This document shows positions 10,061 to 21,319 of a stretch of 64,000 bases of DNA, piece by piece. The stretch's first letter is position 1. Every line of letters begins with the position of its first letter. The DNA is from Viola odorata. Taxonomy: Eukaryota; Streptophyta; Magnoliopsida; Malpighiales; Violaceae. Under the pieces are notes generated by a model that did not search any database, was not told the DNA's origin, and was given only the letters and a program-made list of their open reading frames with translations. The stretch is from positions 48,091,002-48,155,001 of the forward strand of contig OY829542.1 in assembly GCA_963691705.1 (NCBI GenBank). Direction: 5' to 3'. Both the position numbers and the translations under genes were made by a program.

Positions 10061-12078
10061 TTGACTACTATGAGCCCACCTCTCCACCTCACAACATGCG
10101 ACAAACAGTGGAATCCTACCGTGTCGCACTGCAATAGGAGTAGGAGTATCAAATCAAAACCCAAGAAATCTCAATTTTTTGTACAAGAAACATGAATTTC
10201 AATTCTCAACTGCTAGCTAGATGGATCAAATTTAAACGTAATTAATTAATTCGGCTGAAAATTAGTTGTGCACGAAAACACAAAGATACACTTTGACACT
10301 CTTTTGGTTCCAAAAAAAAGCAAAAACCATAAAGAGTTTGACATTTTGGTTTTAAAGAAGAAAAAAAGTTTGTGTATCAGACGAGAGCGAAATTTTAAGT
10401 AATTAATTTAAAATTTTATCTTTTCAAAATCATAAATCATTCAAACTATGTCTGCACTTCTGAGAAGCTTTGCACATCTTGAGCTATTCTTATTGGGTGA
10501 AAATATTATTAGATGTTGTTAGTATTTCACGTTTATATTTTACATTGCACTCACATAAACGATGAAATCTTAGTAATATATGAGTAAATTATAAAGTGTA
10601 ATATATTAATATGCACACCGAGAAGAATACTCAATAATCACTCATGTCCTTTTCTAATATGTTTGAACTTTTTTTCAATATATATATATATATATATATA
10701 TATCTAGGCTGCCATTGGAAGCAATTGGGTGAAATATATATCTATATATAATTCCTATTGTTTTGGAGTAACTCAACTGATTTGTAGCTGGAAATAGGAT
10801 GGTATACCTTTACTTCTTTGGAGCTAGCAGGTCTAACCCTAAAATTCCAAGAACAATATTAAGATGGATAAGTTTGTTGGGTAGGCCTGCAATTTTTCTT
10901 TCCTTATGCATGTTACTTACTTATCTCTGTTTGGATGAGATTTTTATCTGAAATGACCAGATTTTGGAATCTCAATTCTTTCCTTTATGCCAATTTTTGT
11001 GGCTAATGGAACATTCAATGGAAGGCTAAGACACAAGAAAAAACAGACGACATGTATTTTTTTTTTTTTTTTTTTAAAAAAAAATCTTTGGAATATGTGT
11101 GTGCTTGTGATTGATCAGATTTCAGTGGACTGTCCCTTTTTCCTGTCTAATCAATAAAACCTTTATTCTTGATAAGAAAGGTTTTTTTTCTTCTTCAATT
11201 TTCGATAATGCATTACAGAATATCTGCATTTTTGTACCTCAAAGCTGTTAACTACTATAGAGTGACTAGTAGAAGAAAGATGGTGGGGGAGAAAACATGA
11301 ATAATATGCCATTTTTTTACATAACTTATTTGGTTCTTTGTATTCTTACTCGATCTTCAACCAAAGATGCACATATTATTGTATTCACGAGTCATCTCTT
11401 ACTTATCGCGGAATATTTCCCCCTCTTCGATCTTCAAAGTTTTCATCATTTTAATATTTACTATTCGCATCTCATGTTTTACAGCGACGGTCGCCCCAGT
11501 CACTATAAAGGCGACTTCCTGTTCATCTTGCATCTTAATTTGGCTTATGCCCATATGTAGGAATGCGTCTGAATTAGTTCATACATAAAATGTCAAATCA
11601 ACAATCTCTTCTAATTAGTTCATATACAAATTGTCAAATTAACAATCTCTTTTTTAAAGGTAAGAATACTGTTGTCCAACTATATACATTAACGACTTAT
11701 CGACAGGAGGCAACATTGCTGCCTAATTTTATTAATCATTAACAGACTAGATTCCTACATTAATTAGCGATGTTAATTTAATAGTACATAAACAATTAAA
11801 CGAAACATGAATTAGTACTACTCCATACATAAATAGACAAGTTGAAGTCGCAATCATTACCAAAATTATTCTTTCTTGTATATTGACCATGCCACAACAC
11901 TTGTGTCTCCTACGACTTCAATGACATTCACAATAAACAAGAACGAACTGATAAAATCATACTACTACTACTCCCATTCCATTGCACAGAGAAAATCTTT
12001 CAAGCACAAAAGAGTTTTTGGGCTTAAAAAAAAAAGGAAAACAAAAAAATGTCAGGCAATTAAAAATTGATAAAAAAT
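10061..12078. other. Intergenic DNA with simple repeats
   Basis: This contains a (TA)13 microsatellite at 10678-10703 and a T20-A9 run at 11057-11085 that could form a hairpin. No gene-like ORF was found. The bases next to 12078 are probably the 3' UTR of the CFL1-like gene. Confidence 0.6.
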
Positions 12079-13551
12079 TCAAGGGGATGAGCCATTTTCA
12101 GATCTATCAAAATGGAGGAGTTGGCCACTACATTTGGGGCAATCAAAGACCTGTTTTGGGACCATGAAATACATAAGGCAGCTCTTGCAACCACCCACAA
12201 CTAAGACATGGTCTTGCTGCTCTATGCTTGTCTCCATTGATCTATGGTTCTGATTTCTTGATGAAGAAGAAGGAGGAGAGTATTCTGATGATGATTCTTC
12301 ACTGTCATAATTAGAGCTGTCATCTTCCAATTCTGGGTACAAGTTTTGATCTGATGATCCATTAGTACTGTTGATGTATTCTTGAGGTGTTGCTAATCTT
12401 GGATCCTCTTTTGCTTTCATCCCATTCCTCCAGTTTATGTAGTAAATCTCCCCCGTCTGCAAAAAAATAATTACTGATTTAAAACCCAACACCAAAAATG
12501 TAACACAACAAATGACTCCATCAAGAACATGCAATCAACATGGCAAAATTTGAGTTCAGAGTAAGGTTACATCGGGACGGACAGGACGGGTAAACGAAAC
12601 TGGATCGAAAATTCGCTAGGGGAGGTGTTATAAAGGGAGAAAAACAAGCAATGACTTTATTATCAATGAGCAAAAAAGAGGAAAAAGAAGAAAAAGTTAT
12701 GCTGCTGCCAGCCATGGTCTATAGAACAACATGTGACTGCACAACATTTTATGAACCTCAATTGAAAAGTACTTTCCTTTTGTTATTTCAACATCTTAAT
12801 TTCAGACCTAAATTAAAAAAAATGATAATCAAAAGAAAAAAATCAGATAAATTTCCTTTACTCATTGCAGCTACATACACAAACTTTATAACTACGAACC
12901 ACAAAAACATATTCAAGAGAGGATATTGATCATGAAGCCCAATTAATGAAGAAAATTTTAGTATAATCCATTTTTAGGGTTTTTTTTAATAAAAAAAATG
13001 AAGCTTTTCAAGAACCCTCTTCTTTATCTGGTGAGTGTATGAAATATGAATGTTGTTGGGGTTAAATATTGGAAAAAATAAGGAAAAAACAAAGAAATAA
13101 GCATTAAATATTGAAGAACAAAAGACCAAGTAAATAACCAGAAAAAAAAACCATAAAGATCTAGCATTTATTATAGCTGTAAAAGACGAAAAGGACTTCA
13201 AATCCAAAAGGGTTTTTCTTCTGTCTCTCCATTTTCCATTTTTCTTTCTCTATTAGAGTAATTATGACTCCATACCTTTAAATCGAGGCATTGCTCCCAA
13301 TGGTAAGGTAGCGAAAGATGTGAGTTTAGCTCCAAGGAGGTGTCAGAGCTTGGCATACTTTGCTGTTGTTGTTGTTGCTGCTCATGACCTCCTTCATCTG
13401 AGCTTGATGACCTCTCCTCCTCGTCTCCTCCTCCTCCGCCGCTGCCGCCCAAAACACCACTGGTTTGATGGTGGTGGTGGTGATTTAGTGAACAGTTTCG
13501 CAAAGACCTCTCTAGAGATGCAGTGATCGCCGCCATATTGGGTTCTTTCAT
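12079..13551 (-). CDS. CFL1-like: CFL1-like WW-domain protein
   Basis: Two-exon gene. Exon 1 is 13551-13276, the intron is 13275-12457 (donor GTATGG, acceptor TTTTTTGCAG), and exon 2 is 12456-12079. The product is 217 residues. N-terminal features are a short helix (MAAITASLERSLRNCSL), a His run, a Gly/acidic/Ser-rich stretch and a Gln run. A WW domain follows at about residues 81-113 (LPYHWEQCLDLK joined to TGEIYYINWRNG, then DPR). After a Ser-rich acidic linker the C-terminus holds paired cysteines (CKSC and CPKC) that look like a small zinc ribbon. This layout matches CURLY FLAG LEAF1 proteins, known in rice and Arabidopsis as regulators of cuticle development acting through class IV HD-ZIP factors. 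The start was chosen because it opens the conserved helix region. It looks intact. Confidence 0.9.
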
Positions 13552-13764
13552 CTCCTCGATCGATCTCCTCTTCTAATCTTCCTCACCAAAAATAAAAAAT
13601 CTTTTTTTATTTTGTATTTAAAAGGAAAAATAAAGGAATATTAGTATGAAGGTGAGAATGAGAAAGTTGTGGAGAGAAAATGAGAAAGATGTGGAGAGGT
13701 GAGGGAGAGGATTAGTTAAGTGGTGGGTAGGGAGAAGAAGAATACAAGAGCAACTAAACTAAAA

Positions 13765-13772
13765 ATTATATA
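13765..13772 (-). promoter_or_regulatory. Candidate TATA box of the CFL1-like gene
   Basis: The minus strand reads TATATAAT about 215 bases upstream of the start codon. It is followed by a CT-rich leader (13740-13560) typical of plant 5' UTRs. The placement fits but there is no transcript evidence. Confidence 0.5.
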
Positions 13773-13779
13773 CTGCTAC

Positions 13780-15030
13780 TACTCAATTAATTAAGTTGAT
13801 CACGTTCTCTCAATGCGCGTGGGAATCTTGCACAAACCCTGGGTGGGACCAGAGCTGTCGCGCCAGGGAACCACTGTGGGATGCATTTTGTCTCACCTCA
13901 TCCTTTTTGGCTCCGACATCCCACACGCTTATGGACCGCGCGTGTCCTCCACGTTCCTCATTTTAACAACTTTTTTTTGTTTGGATTAGATTTTTTTTAG
14001 AGCTATTCCTTATTTTTATATCATGGATTATCACTATAACGTAAATTAATATAAAATAAAATTTACTGAAACATTAGTAACATTCTAGGCACTATATTAT
14101 CATTAATGGTAATGTAGTTTATTGGTTATTTATAATTGAATTTTTAAGTTTGAGGATGTTGAGAGTATCCTCTTTCATTTTATAAATATTTTTCCTTATA
14201 AAAGATGAGAGGTATAATAACGACCGATGTATCAATTTTTTTTTTCTTAAATTTGAATCGAATATAGAAAAAACAAAAAAATAAGATTTAAGTTTTGATA
14301 GAAATAGATAAATGGTTAGCTCCTCGAAAGGTGTTAGTGGAAGAGACGAGAATTTGTTGGGTTTTGGAAAAAAAATGAATGGAAAAAGAGATCCGGTAAA
14401 AGCGCGATTGCCAAAAAGAATGCTGGAGTATTGTTTGACAGTTTGTGTGGGTTTTGAAAAAAGTTGGTGGATTCTTTTCTTTATTTAATTTATTTAATTT
14501 TTTTTTAGATGCCGGGACATTCCTTGACCTGCCATGTCTCTATTGTAATTTGGATCTGTATTCTGCTCCTCTTCTCTCATCTTTCTTATCTTTATATGCA
14601 ATTTCAAGCATTAGTTTTAAATCTATTAAATTACTATTAGTATTTGTAATAACTTATAAAACATAGGTTTTGCTAGTCTCTTTTTAGTCTAAAACATCAT
14701 AGATTAATCTCATTATTACCGAATCAATTCACAAAAGTACTCTAAAGTCTAAACCATTTTAAAAGAACTACATTTTTAAAGCATAATAATCATATTGTAC
14801 CAGTTTTGTCTCATGATTAAAAAAATATAACCATATGAAAAAAAAAGGTTTTGGAGAAACTCATTTCCGTGCAATGATTATGGTACGTAATTGAGTACAT
14901 TTCTAGAGTTTAAATTCATCAAATTTTTGTTCAAATTATTTTATTTTGTAGTGAAATTTAAACTCGAGATTTTATTAGTATTTTAATATTAAGGCACGAT
15001 GAATAAGTTATACGTCAATTAATTCTTTTT
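13780..15030. other. CFL1-like upstream region and intergenic DNA
   Basis: The first 200 bases are unusually GC-rich for the window and probably belong to the promoter. The rest is AT-rich without ORFs or recognisable repeats. Confidence 0.5.
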
Positions 15031-15885
15031 TAATTACTTTGTGATAATACATCAAATTACACCAAGGTCATTCGTGACATTTCATGGAACCGGTAACCTA
15101 GATTTCGGTAAATAGCAAGGTGTATGCCACGTGGACTAACTCAACGAGGTCCCGTTAATGTTATGATACGCACATCGTCTCCTACCAAGAGCGATCGTAG
15201 CAGTCCGAGAGGGTTATCGGGAACGCACTTTCCTAGCAGGACGATCAAGGAATTACCGGTAAATACAAACGGCACCAATAACCGCAATTCTTAGGTGATA
15301 ATACAAGCAAGGCACCTCAAGGATATTTTCGACCTTTCATCACCAACAGTAGCTAAGACTACACATACCGGCTCCACTAGATAAGTATACTATTGGTACA
15401 ACATGCTAGGGAAACTATCGAAAAAAGGGACAGGTATCGGTAATGGCTGACCAAACCCAAGCAACACGTGTCCAGGGTGACCCACAGGGCGAGGCTATAA
15501 ATACCCCCTATCACCACCCCTTCATGAAGACACATATACATGCATACACGCGTAGGAGCAGCGAGACAGTCCACATCAGCACGCCAGATTACAAAATAAT
15601 CTTCACCTCAGATCCAGGATTATCAAACTTGTGTTTTCATTAAGAGCATTGGATTATAAAGTGAGAATACCTTAATATCTAAGAGCTTCACCCTCTTTTT
15701 CCCTAAGATCTATTGCTGAAATGGCGTCCAATCAAAATTTCTCGCTGATCTGGCCCACCAACGGCTCCGTCGTACCCACTTGTAACATTCTAGTGATCCC
15801 AACGTCAATAACTCCAGCAGGAATGAGGTCGGTTCTAGTTAACCGCTAGCTCATCTTTTCCACCGGTTTAGAAATAATCACTTTT
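15030..15885 (+). mobile_element. Tat-type gypsy fragment: LTR, primer site and gag start
   Basis: Bases about 15030-15625 match, in the opposite orientation, the LTR at 38117-38754: same GAGGCTATAAATACCCCC promoter, same CACCTCAAGG...TTTTCGACC block and same GGATTATCA end. A decayed primer site follows at 15628-15646 (TTGTGTTTTCATTAAGAG). An ATG at 15721 begins a gag N-terminus that aligns with the gag start at 54330 (MASNQNF, then ITPAGMRSVLVN). Homology stops near 15880. The left LTR edge is not sharply defined. Confidence 0.72.
15495..15503 (+). promoter_or_regulatory. LTR TATA box
   Basis: CTATAAATA in GC-richer flanks. The same element stands at 38352-38344 on the minus strand in the related LTR, which supports it as the LTR promoter. 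Confidence 0.7.
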
Positions 15886-16608
15886 ATATGTCCCGACAAC
15901 ATAATTAAAACTACTATAAATCGAGAAATTATTGTAACTATTACAAATTTCTAGAGTTTTTTTTAAGGGGGGGTTGTATTTAAGTGTTTGTGCAAGACGT
16001 GTGGGATTAAATTAATCAAAGTGTTTTAGTTGTATTTGTGCTAATTAATACACCAGACAACTCATCTAATTTCATGTCTCACGTAAATTACTTAATTCAG
16101 TATAAAATTCAGGGTCCATTAATTAGTGAAACGCAATAAGCCAAAAACTAGAATAATTATAAAGTATGGAAGGAATATAATTAAAAAACACAGATTAATT
16201 TATTAAAAATTAAAAATACGATAATTAATTATAAATAATTTTTTTACCAAAACGGAAAACTATGAAAAATCGGAAGGAATATTAATATTATTTTTGCAGT
16301 TGTGGAGTAGTGAGGCTAATTTCCATGGTATAGAAGAATTGGTGTCTTCGTTTGAGAGGATCAGCATTATTTACACAACTTGCTATTTTTAAGGTTTATT
16401 TTTCGAATTCAACTCCATTTTTTATATGCAAATGATTAATTTAATTAGAAACATGCTTATATACTCCATTCCAAAAAAAAAGTCAACTTCAAATGATGAA
16501 AAGTCAAACTGCTTCATCTATTATTCTTATGAAAAGTCAACTAGCTAGTAACATTAAGTAAATATTTTTGGAGGGGAATATGATTTTAATTTTCAAAACA
16601 ATAAATGA
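15886..16608. other. Intergenic DNA left of MLE1
   Basis: AT-rich with no gene. TACTCCATTCC at about 16460 may be the end of an old Stowaway-like element, but no partner end is visible. Confidence 0.5.
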
Positions 16609-16610
16609 TA

Positions 16611-16642
16611 CTCCCTCTGTCCCTGATTGTTTGTCGTTTAAG
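16611..16642 (+). repeat. MLE1 left terminal inverted repeat
   Basis: 32 bases identical to the reverse complement of 22175-22206. It starts CTCCCTCTGTCCC, the Stowaway/plant mariner end consensus, directly after TA. Confidence 0.95.
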
Positions 16643-16964
16643 ACTTGGGCACAGAGTTTAAGGCGCCACTGTGCGCGTTGGTGAAACGACCAAGCTGCCC
16701 CTCCTCTTCCCTCACCTCTGTATTTCTTTCACCTCTGTATTCCCCTCACCTTTGGCCGCGGGAATTTTTCGCGATTTTCGCATAATCCCTCCAAAATTCG
16801 AGTTCCATTCAAACGAAAAATTTGAACTTTAGCCGCCCAAATTTGATAATATTTGGGCACAATGGTCTCACTCCAACATTTTCAGCTTCCCATTAATTTT
16901 TGCGAAACTCCAGATCTCTCAAATCTCAGCCTCTACTCGCATAACCAAAACGTGCGGCCAAACA

Positions 16965-18528
16965 ATGGATACCAACCAAATGGAGCCTCTCACTCTGTTT
17001 GAAAATAACCCATTACCATCCTCAGGTGTCGGGATTGTTTTAGAAGATGAAGAACATACCCCAAATTCGCCGATTTTGGACCCAATCCATGAAGATGCTC
17101 CGGACCCAGTACATGGCGGAGGTGTTCAAGGTCAAATTATTTCATTTTATCGTGATTATGGTTTAATTTATTAATGGTTGATGTTAATTTATTAATGGTT
17201 TCCTCTCCTGATCTTGATTGCGTTTGTATGCTGTTGATGGTAGGTCAAAATCGAGGAAGAAGAGAGCTTTGTAACGAGGACAGACACGCTGCTTACGCGA
17301 TGCTCCTAACAGAAAGTGTTAATGGAAAGCTCAAGAGGGAAACGACAACCGAAGTTGCCCAATTCTTTAATGTGCATATTCGTTCAATCCAACGGCTTTG
17401 AAAAGGGGAAGGGAGTCGGAAAATAACGAGGTTTCGCAGTCCAGAGTTAGAAATTGTGGCAGAAAGCGTATCCAATTTGATCTCCAGAAAGTTAGAGAGG
17501 TTCCATTACGAGATAGGACAACTCTAAGGTCTCTCGCGTCAGTTTTGGGTGTTTCCAAGTCGTTTTTACAATTGAAATTGAGAAGTGGAGAATTGAAGCG
17601 GCATAGTAATGCGGTGAAACCAACATTGACAGAGGGAAACCATGTGCAAAGGGTTCGTCATTGTCTGTCCTCCATTGATCCAACCTCCAACCAGTTTTAC
17701 GACATGGCAAATGTGGTGCACATAGATGAAAAATGGTTCCAAATGACAAGGAAGGTGCAGACTTACTATCTTCTTGCCGATGAAGACGAACCTGTAAGGA
17801 ACATTAAAAGTTCACATTTTATACCTAAAATTATGTTTCTTGTAGCTGTTGCTAGGCCTAGATTTGATTCTCATGGAGAATGTACATTTGATGGTAAGAT
17901 AGGGGTGTTCCCATTGGTAACAGAGGTGGCTGCGGTGAGGTCAAGTGCAAATAGGATAGCTGGGACTGTAGAAGTTAAGCCAATTACTAAGGTAGATAGG
18001 GCTGTTATTAGACAATTCATGATTGAGAAAATACTACCAGTCATTAAGGACAAATGGCTGGGGGATAGTGTCATGGATGAAATTATCATCCAACAGGACA
18101 ATGCAAAAACACATATACTTAGTGATGATGTAGATTTTTTGGCAGCAGTAGACGATGTGGGTTTGAAGATTACACTTTTGAGTCAACCCCCTAATTCACC
18201 AGATTTGAATGTGCTTGATCTTGGGTTTTTTAGAGCAATTCAATCACTGCAATCAAAGAAGTGTGCAAGAAATATGGATCAGTTGGTGGAAGCAGTTAAG
18301 AAAGCTTTCTTCGAGTTTCCTGCTTTTAAGGGTAACAACATTTTCCTAACTCTCCAATCATGCATGATTGAGATCTTGAAAATTAGAGGTTCTAATGTGT
18401 ACAAAATTCCTCACATGAACAAGGCACAATTAGCTAGGCAAGGGTTGCTCCCTTCCATGCTGTCGTGTGATCCACTTCTCATTGCCACTGCTCTTGCTCA
18501 TCTGCCTACTGTTGAATGTAAGGCTTGA
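16965..18528 (+). pseudogene. Plant mariner (DD39D) transposase, one-base frameshift
   Basis: Exon 1 is 16965-17130, the intron is 17131-17243 and exon 2 runs to 18528. The acidic N-terminus is followed by a helix-turn-helix DNA-binding region (SVNGKLKRETTTEVAQFF, SIQRL) and a second one (TTLRSLASVLGVSK). The catalytic domain then follows: HIDEKWFQM (first Asp), QQDNAKTH (second Asp) and NSPDLNVLD, whose last Asp lies exactly 39 residues after the second. This is the plant DD39D signature. The enzyme would cut and paste the element at TA sites. Around 17399-17402 the frame shifts by one base where other plant copies read Arg-Leu-Trp-Lys, creating a TGA; this single lesion separates the DNA-binding part from the catalytic part. 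The rest is open. Confidence 0.9.
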
Positions 18529-19519
18529 TGTTGGTTGTACATGTCATATTTTAACTGTGTTTGGCATGACTAATATGCGTTGACATTGTATTTGTGCCTG
18601 TTTTTTAGGATACAGATGTGAAGATCCAACTGGAGAACCCATTGCCATTTTTTGTTAAAAGATCCAGTTCGTATTGGATTTTTTGGGCAGAAGATGTGCA
18701 AGGAGTGGTTTATTTTGTGTAGATATAGCAAATAGTGCAAAAATATTGGCTATAATAGTCATTAGGTTGTACCTTTTGGGTGGAGTTTTGGTTAGGATTT
18801 TCACTGTCCAAGAGAGAAGATCATTCTCTGTTTGCTACTATTAGTTATTGTATGTGGAGCAAACATAGTGTGCTCTTTTTATCAGGATTTGTGCAAGAAA
18901 TGTGAATACTAATTTGATGCAGCAATATAAGTACAAGTGGATTGTGTTTGGAAGCAACTTCTATGTTCAATTTGTGTCTGCATAAATTCCTATGGTTATA
19001 ATGATTTGAATGAGATGTTTGGTTGCTGGTTTGGATGAGATGTTTGGTTTGAATGAGAGATTTGGTTGCTGATTTGGATGAGATGTTTGGTTTGAATGAG
19101 ATGTTTGGTTGCTGGTTTGGATGAGATGTTTGGTTGCTGGTTTGGATGAGATGTTTGGTTTGAATGAGATGTTTGGTTGTTGGTTTGGATGAGATGCTTG
19201 GTTTGAATGAGAGATTTGGTTGGTGTTTGGTTACAATGATTTGTTGAATTTTGATTGCCTTGATCGATCAAGTTGAATTTAGATTTTTTTGCCCTATTTC
19301 GTGTCCAATTTTAGTTGAAATTGATCATGTGATTAAGCTACTGTGTGCTAGGATGGAAGTAGGTTGCATGCTTTTATCAGGTATCTAAGCAGAAAAGGAG
19401 CGTATTGCAGAAATTAGATTCCTGATTTTAAGGCAGCCTTTTACCTTCCCAAACACCACACCGTTTGACCGCTTGGTTTACACCTCTTCACACAAGCGTT
19501 TCTAACCCTAGGCAGCCAC
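18529..19519 (+). repeat. MLE1 spacer with an AGATGTTTGGTT minisatellite
   Basis: Downstream of the transposase. From about 19000 to 19235 there are a dozen or so copies of 18-21-base units of the form GATGAGATGTTTGGTT plus TGAAT or GCTGGTTTG. The remainder is non-coding and probably holds the transposase 3' UTR and the promoter of the next gene. Confidence 0.8.
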
Positions 19520-19526
19520 TATAAAT
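19520..19526 (+). promoter_or_regulatory. TATA box of MLE1 cargo gene 1
   Basis: TATAAAT in CAGCCACTATAAATGC, about 110 bases upstream of the start codon at 19635, with a CT/CA-rich leader between. A separate promoter fits an independent gene rather than a transposase exon. Confidence 0.6.
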
Positions 19527-19634
19527 GCTTTCTTTTCCCTTGTTTCACCACAACCCTAAGCGGCCACAATTTTTCATCTACTAAACCTCCTACTTATCTT
19601 CCATCTCTTTCAATTTGTGTGCAGGTCATTCACC

Positions 19635-19997
19635 ATGGAATGCCAAGCGAAAGCAGAAATCCTGAATGAGGTCCAAGAGCTGAGCAGGCAGCTCCAAGAA
19701 GAGATAGTGCAGCAAGAGCACTTGGCGCTTCGAACCAATCTTCACATCGGGCTGCTGAACCAAAGGGTGGAGGAGCTGTCTCAGAGGAAGGATGACATAT
19801 TTGAAGAGGACTTTTGGGACATGACCATTCAAGCTGTTGATTGTCTGGCTAGATGTATCACACATCTCTCTACTGGGATTGCTCATCTGGAGCATAAGAG
19901 GGATGTGCTGAATCTAGGAGCCAACAATGCGAGAGCTGCTGATGTTGAGCTGAACAGGTTTGCGAATGCCATGCCAGGCATTCCAACCACAGATTAG
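19635..19997 (+). CDS. MLE1 cargo gene 1: small coiled-coil protein, unknown function
   Basis: Open frame of 120 residues starting at CACCATGG, a good plant start context. Residues about 5-55 have heptad-like Leu/Ile spacing and many Glu/Gln (EVQELSRQLQEEI, LLNQRVEELSQRKDD), so a coiled coil is likely. A conserved second half follows (CITHLSTGIAHLEHKRDVL, then FANAMPGIPTTD). No signal peptide or membrane segment is visible. It sits on the same strand as the transposase, 1.1 kb downstream. A diverged, broken copy occupies the equivalent place in MLE2 (55712-55228), sharing the HLEQRKDVLKLAL and FANAVPGIPTNE blocks. I do not recognise the family. It could be a transposase partner, but that is inference. 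Confidence 0.72.
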   Translation: MECQAKAEILNEVQELSRQLQEEIVQQEHLALRTNLHIGLLNQRVEELSQRKDDIFEEDFWDMTIQAVDCLARCITHLSTGIAHLEHKRDVLNLGANNARAADVELNRFANAMPGIPTTD

Positions 19998-20019
19998 TTT
20001 AACATTAATGTATTTTGTT

Positions 20020-20165
20020 TTCCTTTCCCTAATCTCTCTGTCACGTGTGTTTTGTGATGGAGTTTGAATAAGAATTTGTGTTTTTCTTTCCCTAAACTCT
20101 CTGTTACATGTGTTTTGTGATGGAGTTTGAATAATAAATGGTGTTTTCCTTTCTCTAATGTCTGT
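20020..20165 (+). repeat. Tandem repeat in the 3' region of cargo gene 1
   Basis: A unit of about 66-70 bases (CTAATCTCTCTGTCACGTG...GGAGTTTGAATAA) is present about two and a half times directly after the cargo 1 stop codon. It probably lies in the 3' UTR. Confidence 0.75.
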
Positions 20166-20579
20166 CTCTGTTTCAATATGATAAGCACAACATTTGCACA
20201 AGATTATAGATCACACGGTTTCAAAACAGGGAGAAATATAGACCAAAAACTAGAAACAAAATTCCCAGGATTTTGGTTGCATGTTTTCCAGGAAAACTTG
20301 CAACCAACCACAAAGGATACCATCCAAATTCTAAACTGAAATTGATAACAGTAATCAAACTGAAGATATACTATTATTGCTTAAACACACCAGAAATATG
20401 AAACATATAGCATTTGCAAAAGAGTAGAGATCATTTTGTTTATAAACTTGAAACATATCAATTTGGAAAATAAACTTGGAACAGATTAAAGCAATTATGG
20501 AAAACATGTTCACCAGTCAATATTCCGGCCAACCATATGTACAGTAATGACTGATCAATTCTGGAAAAAACCACAAACC

Positions 20580-21130
20580 ATACATCCAAATCCTAAACTG
20601 AAATTGAAGTCATTGCTCAAACAATCCACAAATCGCAAATAGAATTTTTAGTCCTATTTTTTCTGGATAAAAATGCCAACCACAAACCACAATGCAGACT
20701 AGATTAATTGCTTTGGCAAAAGACAGGAAGTAAACTGAAAACAGAGATGAATCTGGAAAAAGACTTGAAACACAAATGGAATTTTTGATTCCAAGTTTTG
20801 GAAAGCTCAAAATCCAACCACAAACCACAATGCTCCAAAGTAGATTAATTGGTGAACAAAAAGACTAGAAATAAACTGAAAACAGAGATGAATCTGGAAG
20901 AAGACTTGAAACACAAACTGATTTTATTTTGATTCCAAGTTTTCCAGTCAAAATCCAACCAATTCCACCTAAAAATAGAGAGCAATCTGGAAAAAACTTG
21001 AAACAATACATTATTTCAAGTTCTATGTTTCCAGTCAAGATTCCATCCACAAACCACAATGCAAAGTAGAGATGCTGATCAACAAAAAGACTGGAAAAAA
21101 AGTGAATACAGATCATTGCTCAAACGATTC
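20580..21130. repeat. 141-bp degenerate tandem repeat inside MLE1
   Basis: The word TAAACTGAAAACAGAGATGA recurs at 20731 and 20872 (141-base spacing). The surrounding blocks (CAAACCACAATGC, ACTTGAAACA, GATTCCAAGTTTT) recur in order to about 21110 with decay. The repeat is non-coding and lies between the two cargo genes, where transcripts from both strands would end. Confidence 0.75.
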
Positions 21131-21319
21131 TAAAAGTTGAATAACATTGATATGTAATCTGATTTTTACATCATACAGCTTTTCTACCTACTTACAGCTT
21201 GCAGATTGCCTAACAAAACCAAAAACTTGTTCCTTACATACAAAATACAACCAATTCCACCTACATCAACAACACCATTCTGTTGATCAACAAAAACTAG
21301 AAGAAATACATTGGGGTCA

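Noticed and set aside
15377..15643. Opposed short frames around 15.4-15.6 kb
   Set aside because: They overlap the LTR promoter and leader, which is matched by the LTR at 38.1-38.7 kb and is not coding there.
17398..17400. TTG as a start codon for the second transposase block of MLE1
   Set aside because: Homology continues upstream in another frame, so a frameshift explains the break better than a non-ATG start.
18996..19271. A 91-codon minus-strand frame rich in Asn, Gln, Thr and Ser
   Set aside because: It is the reverse reading of the minisatellite in MLE1 and has no sign of being a gene.
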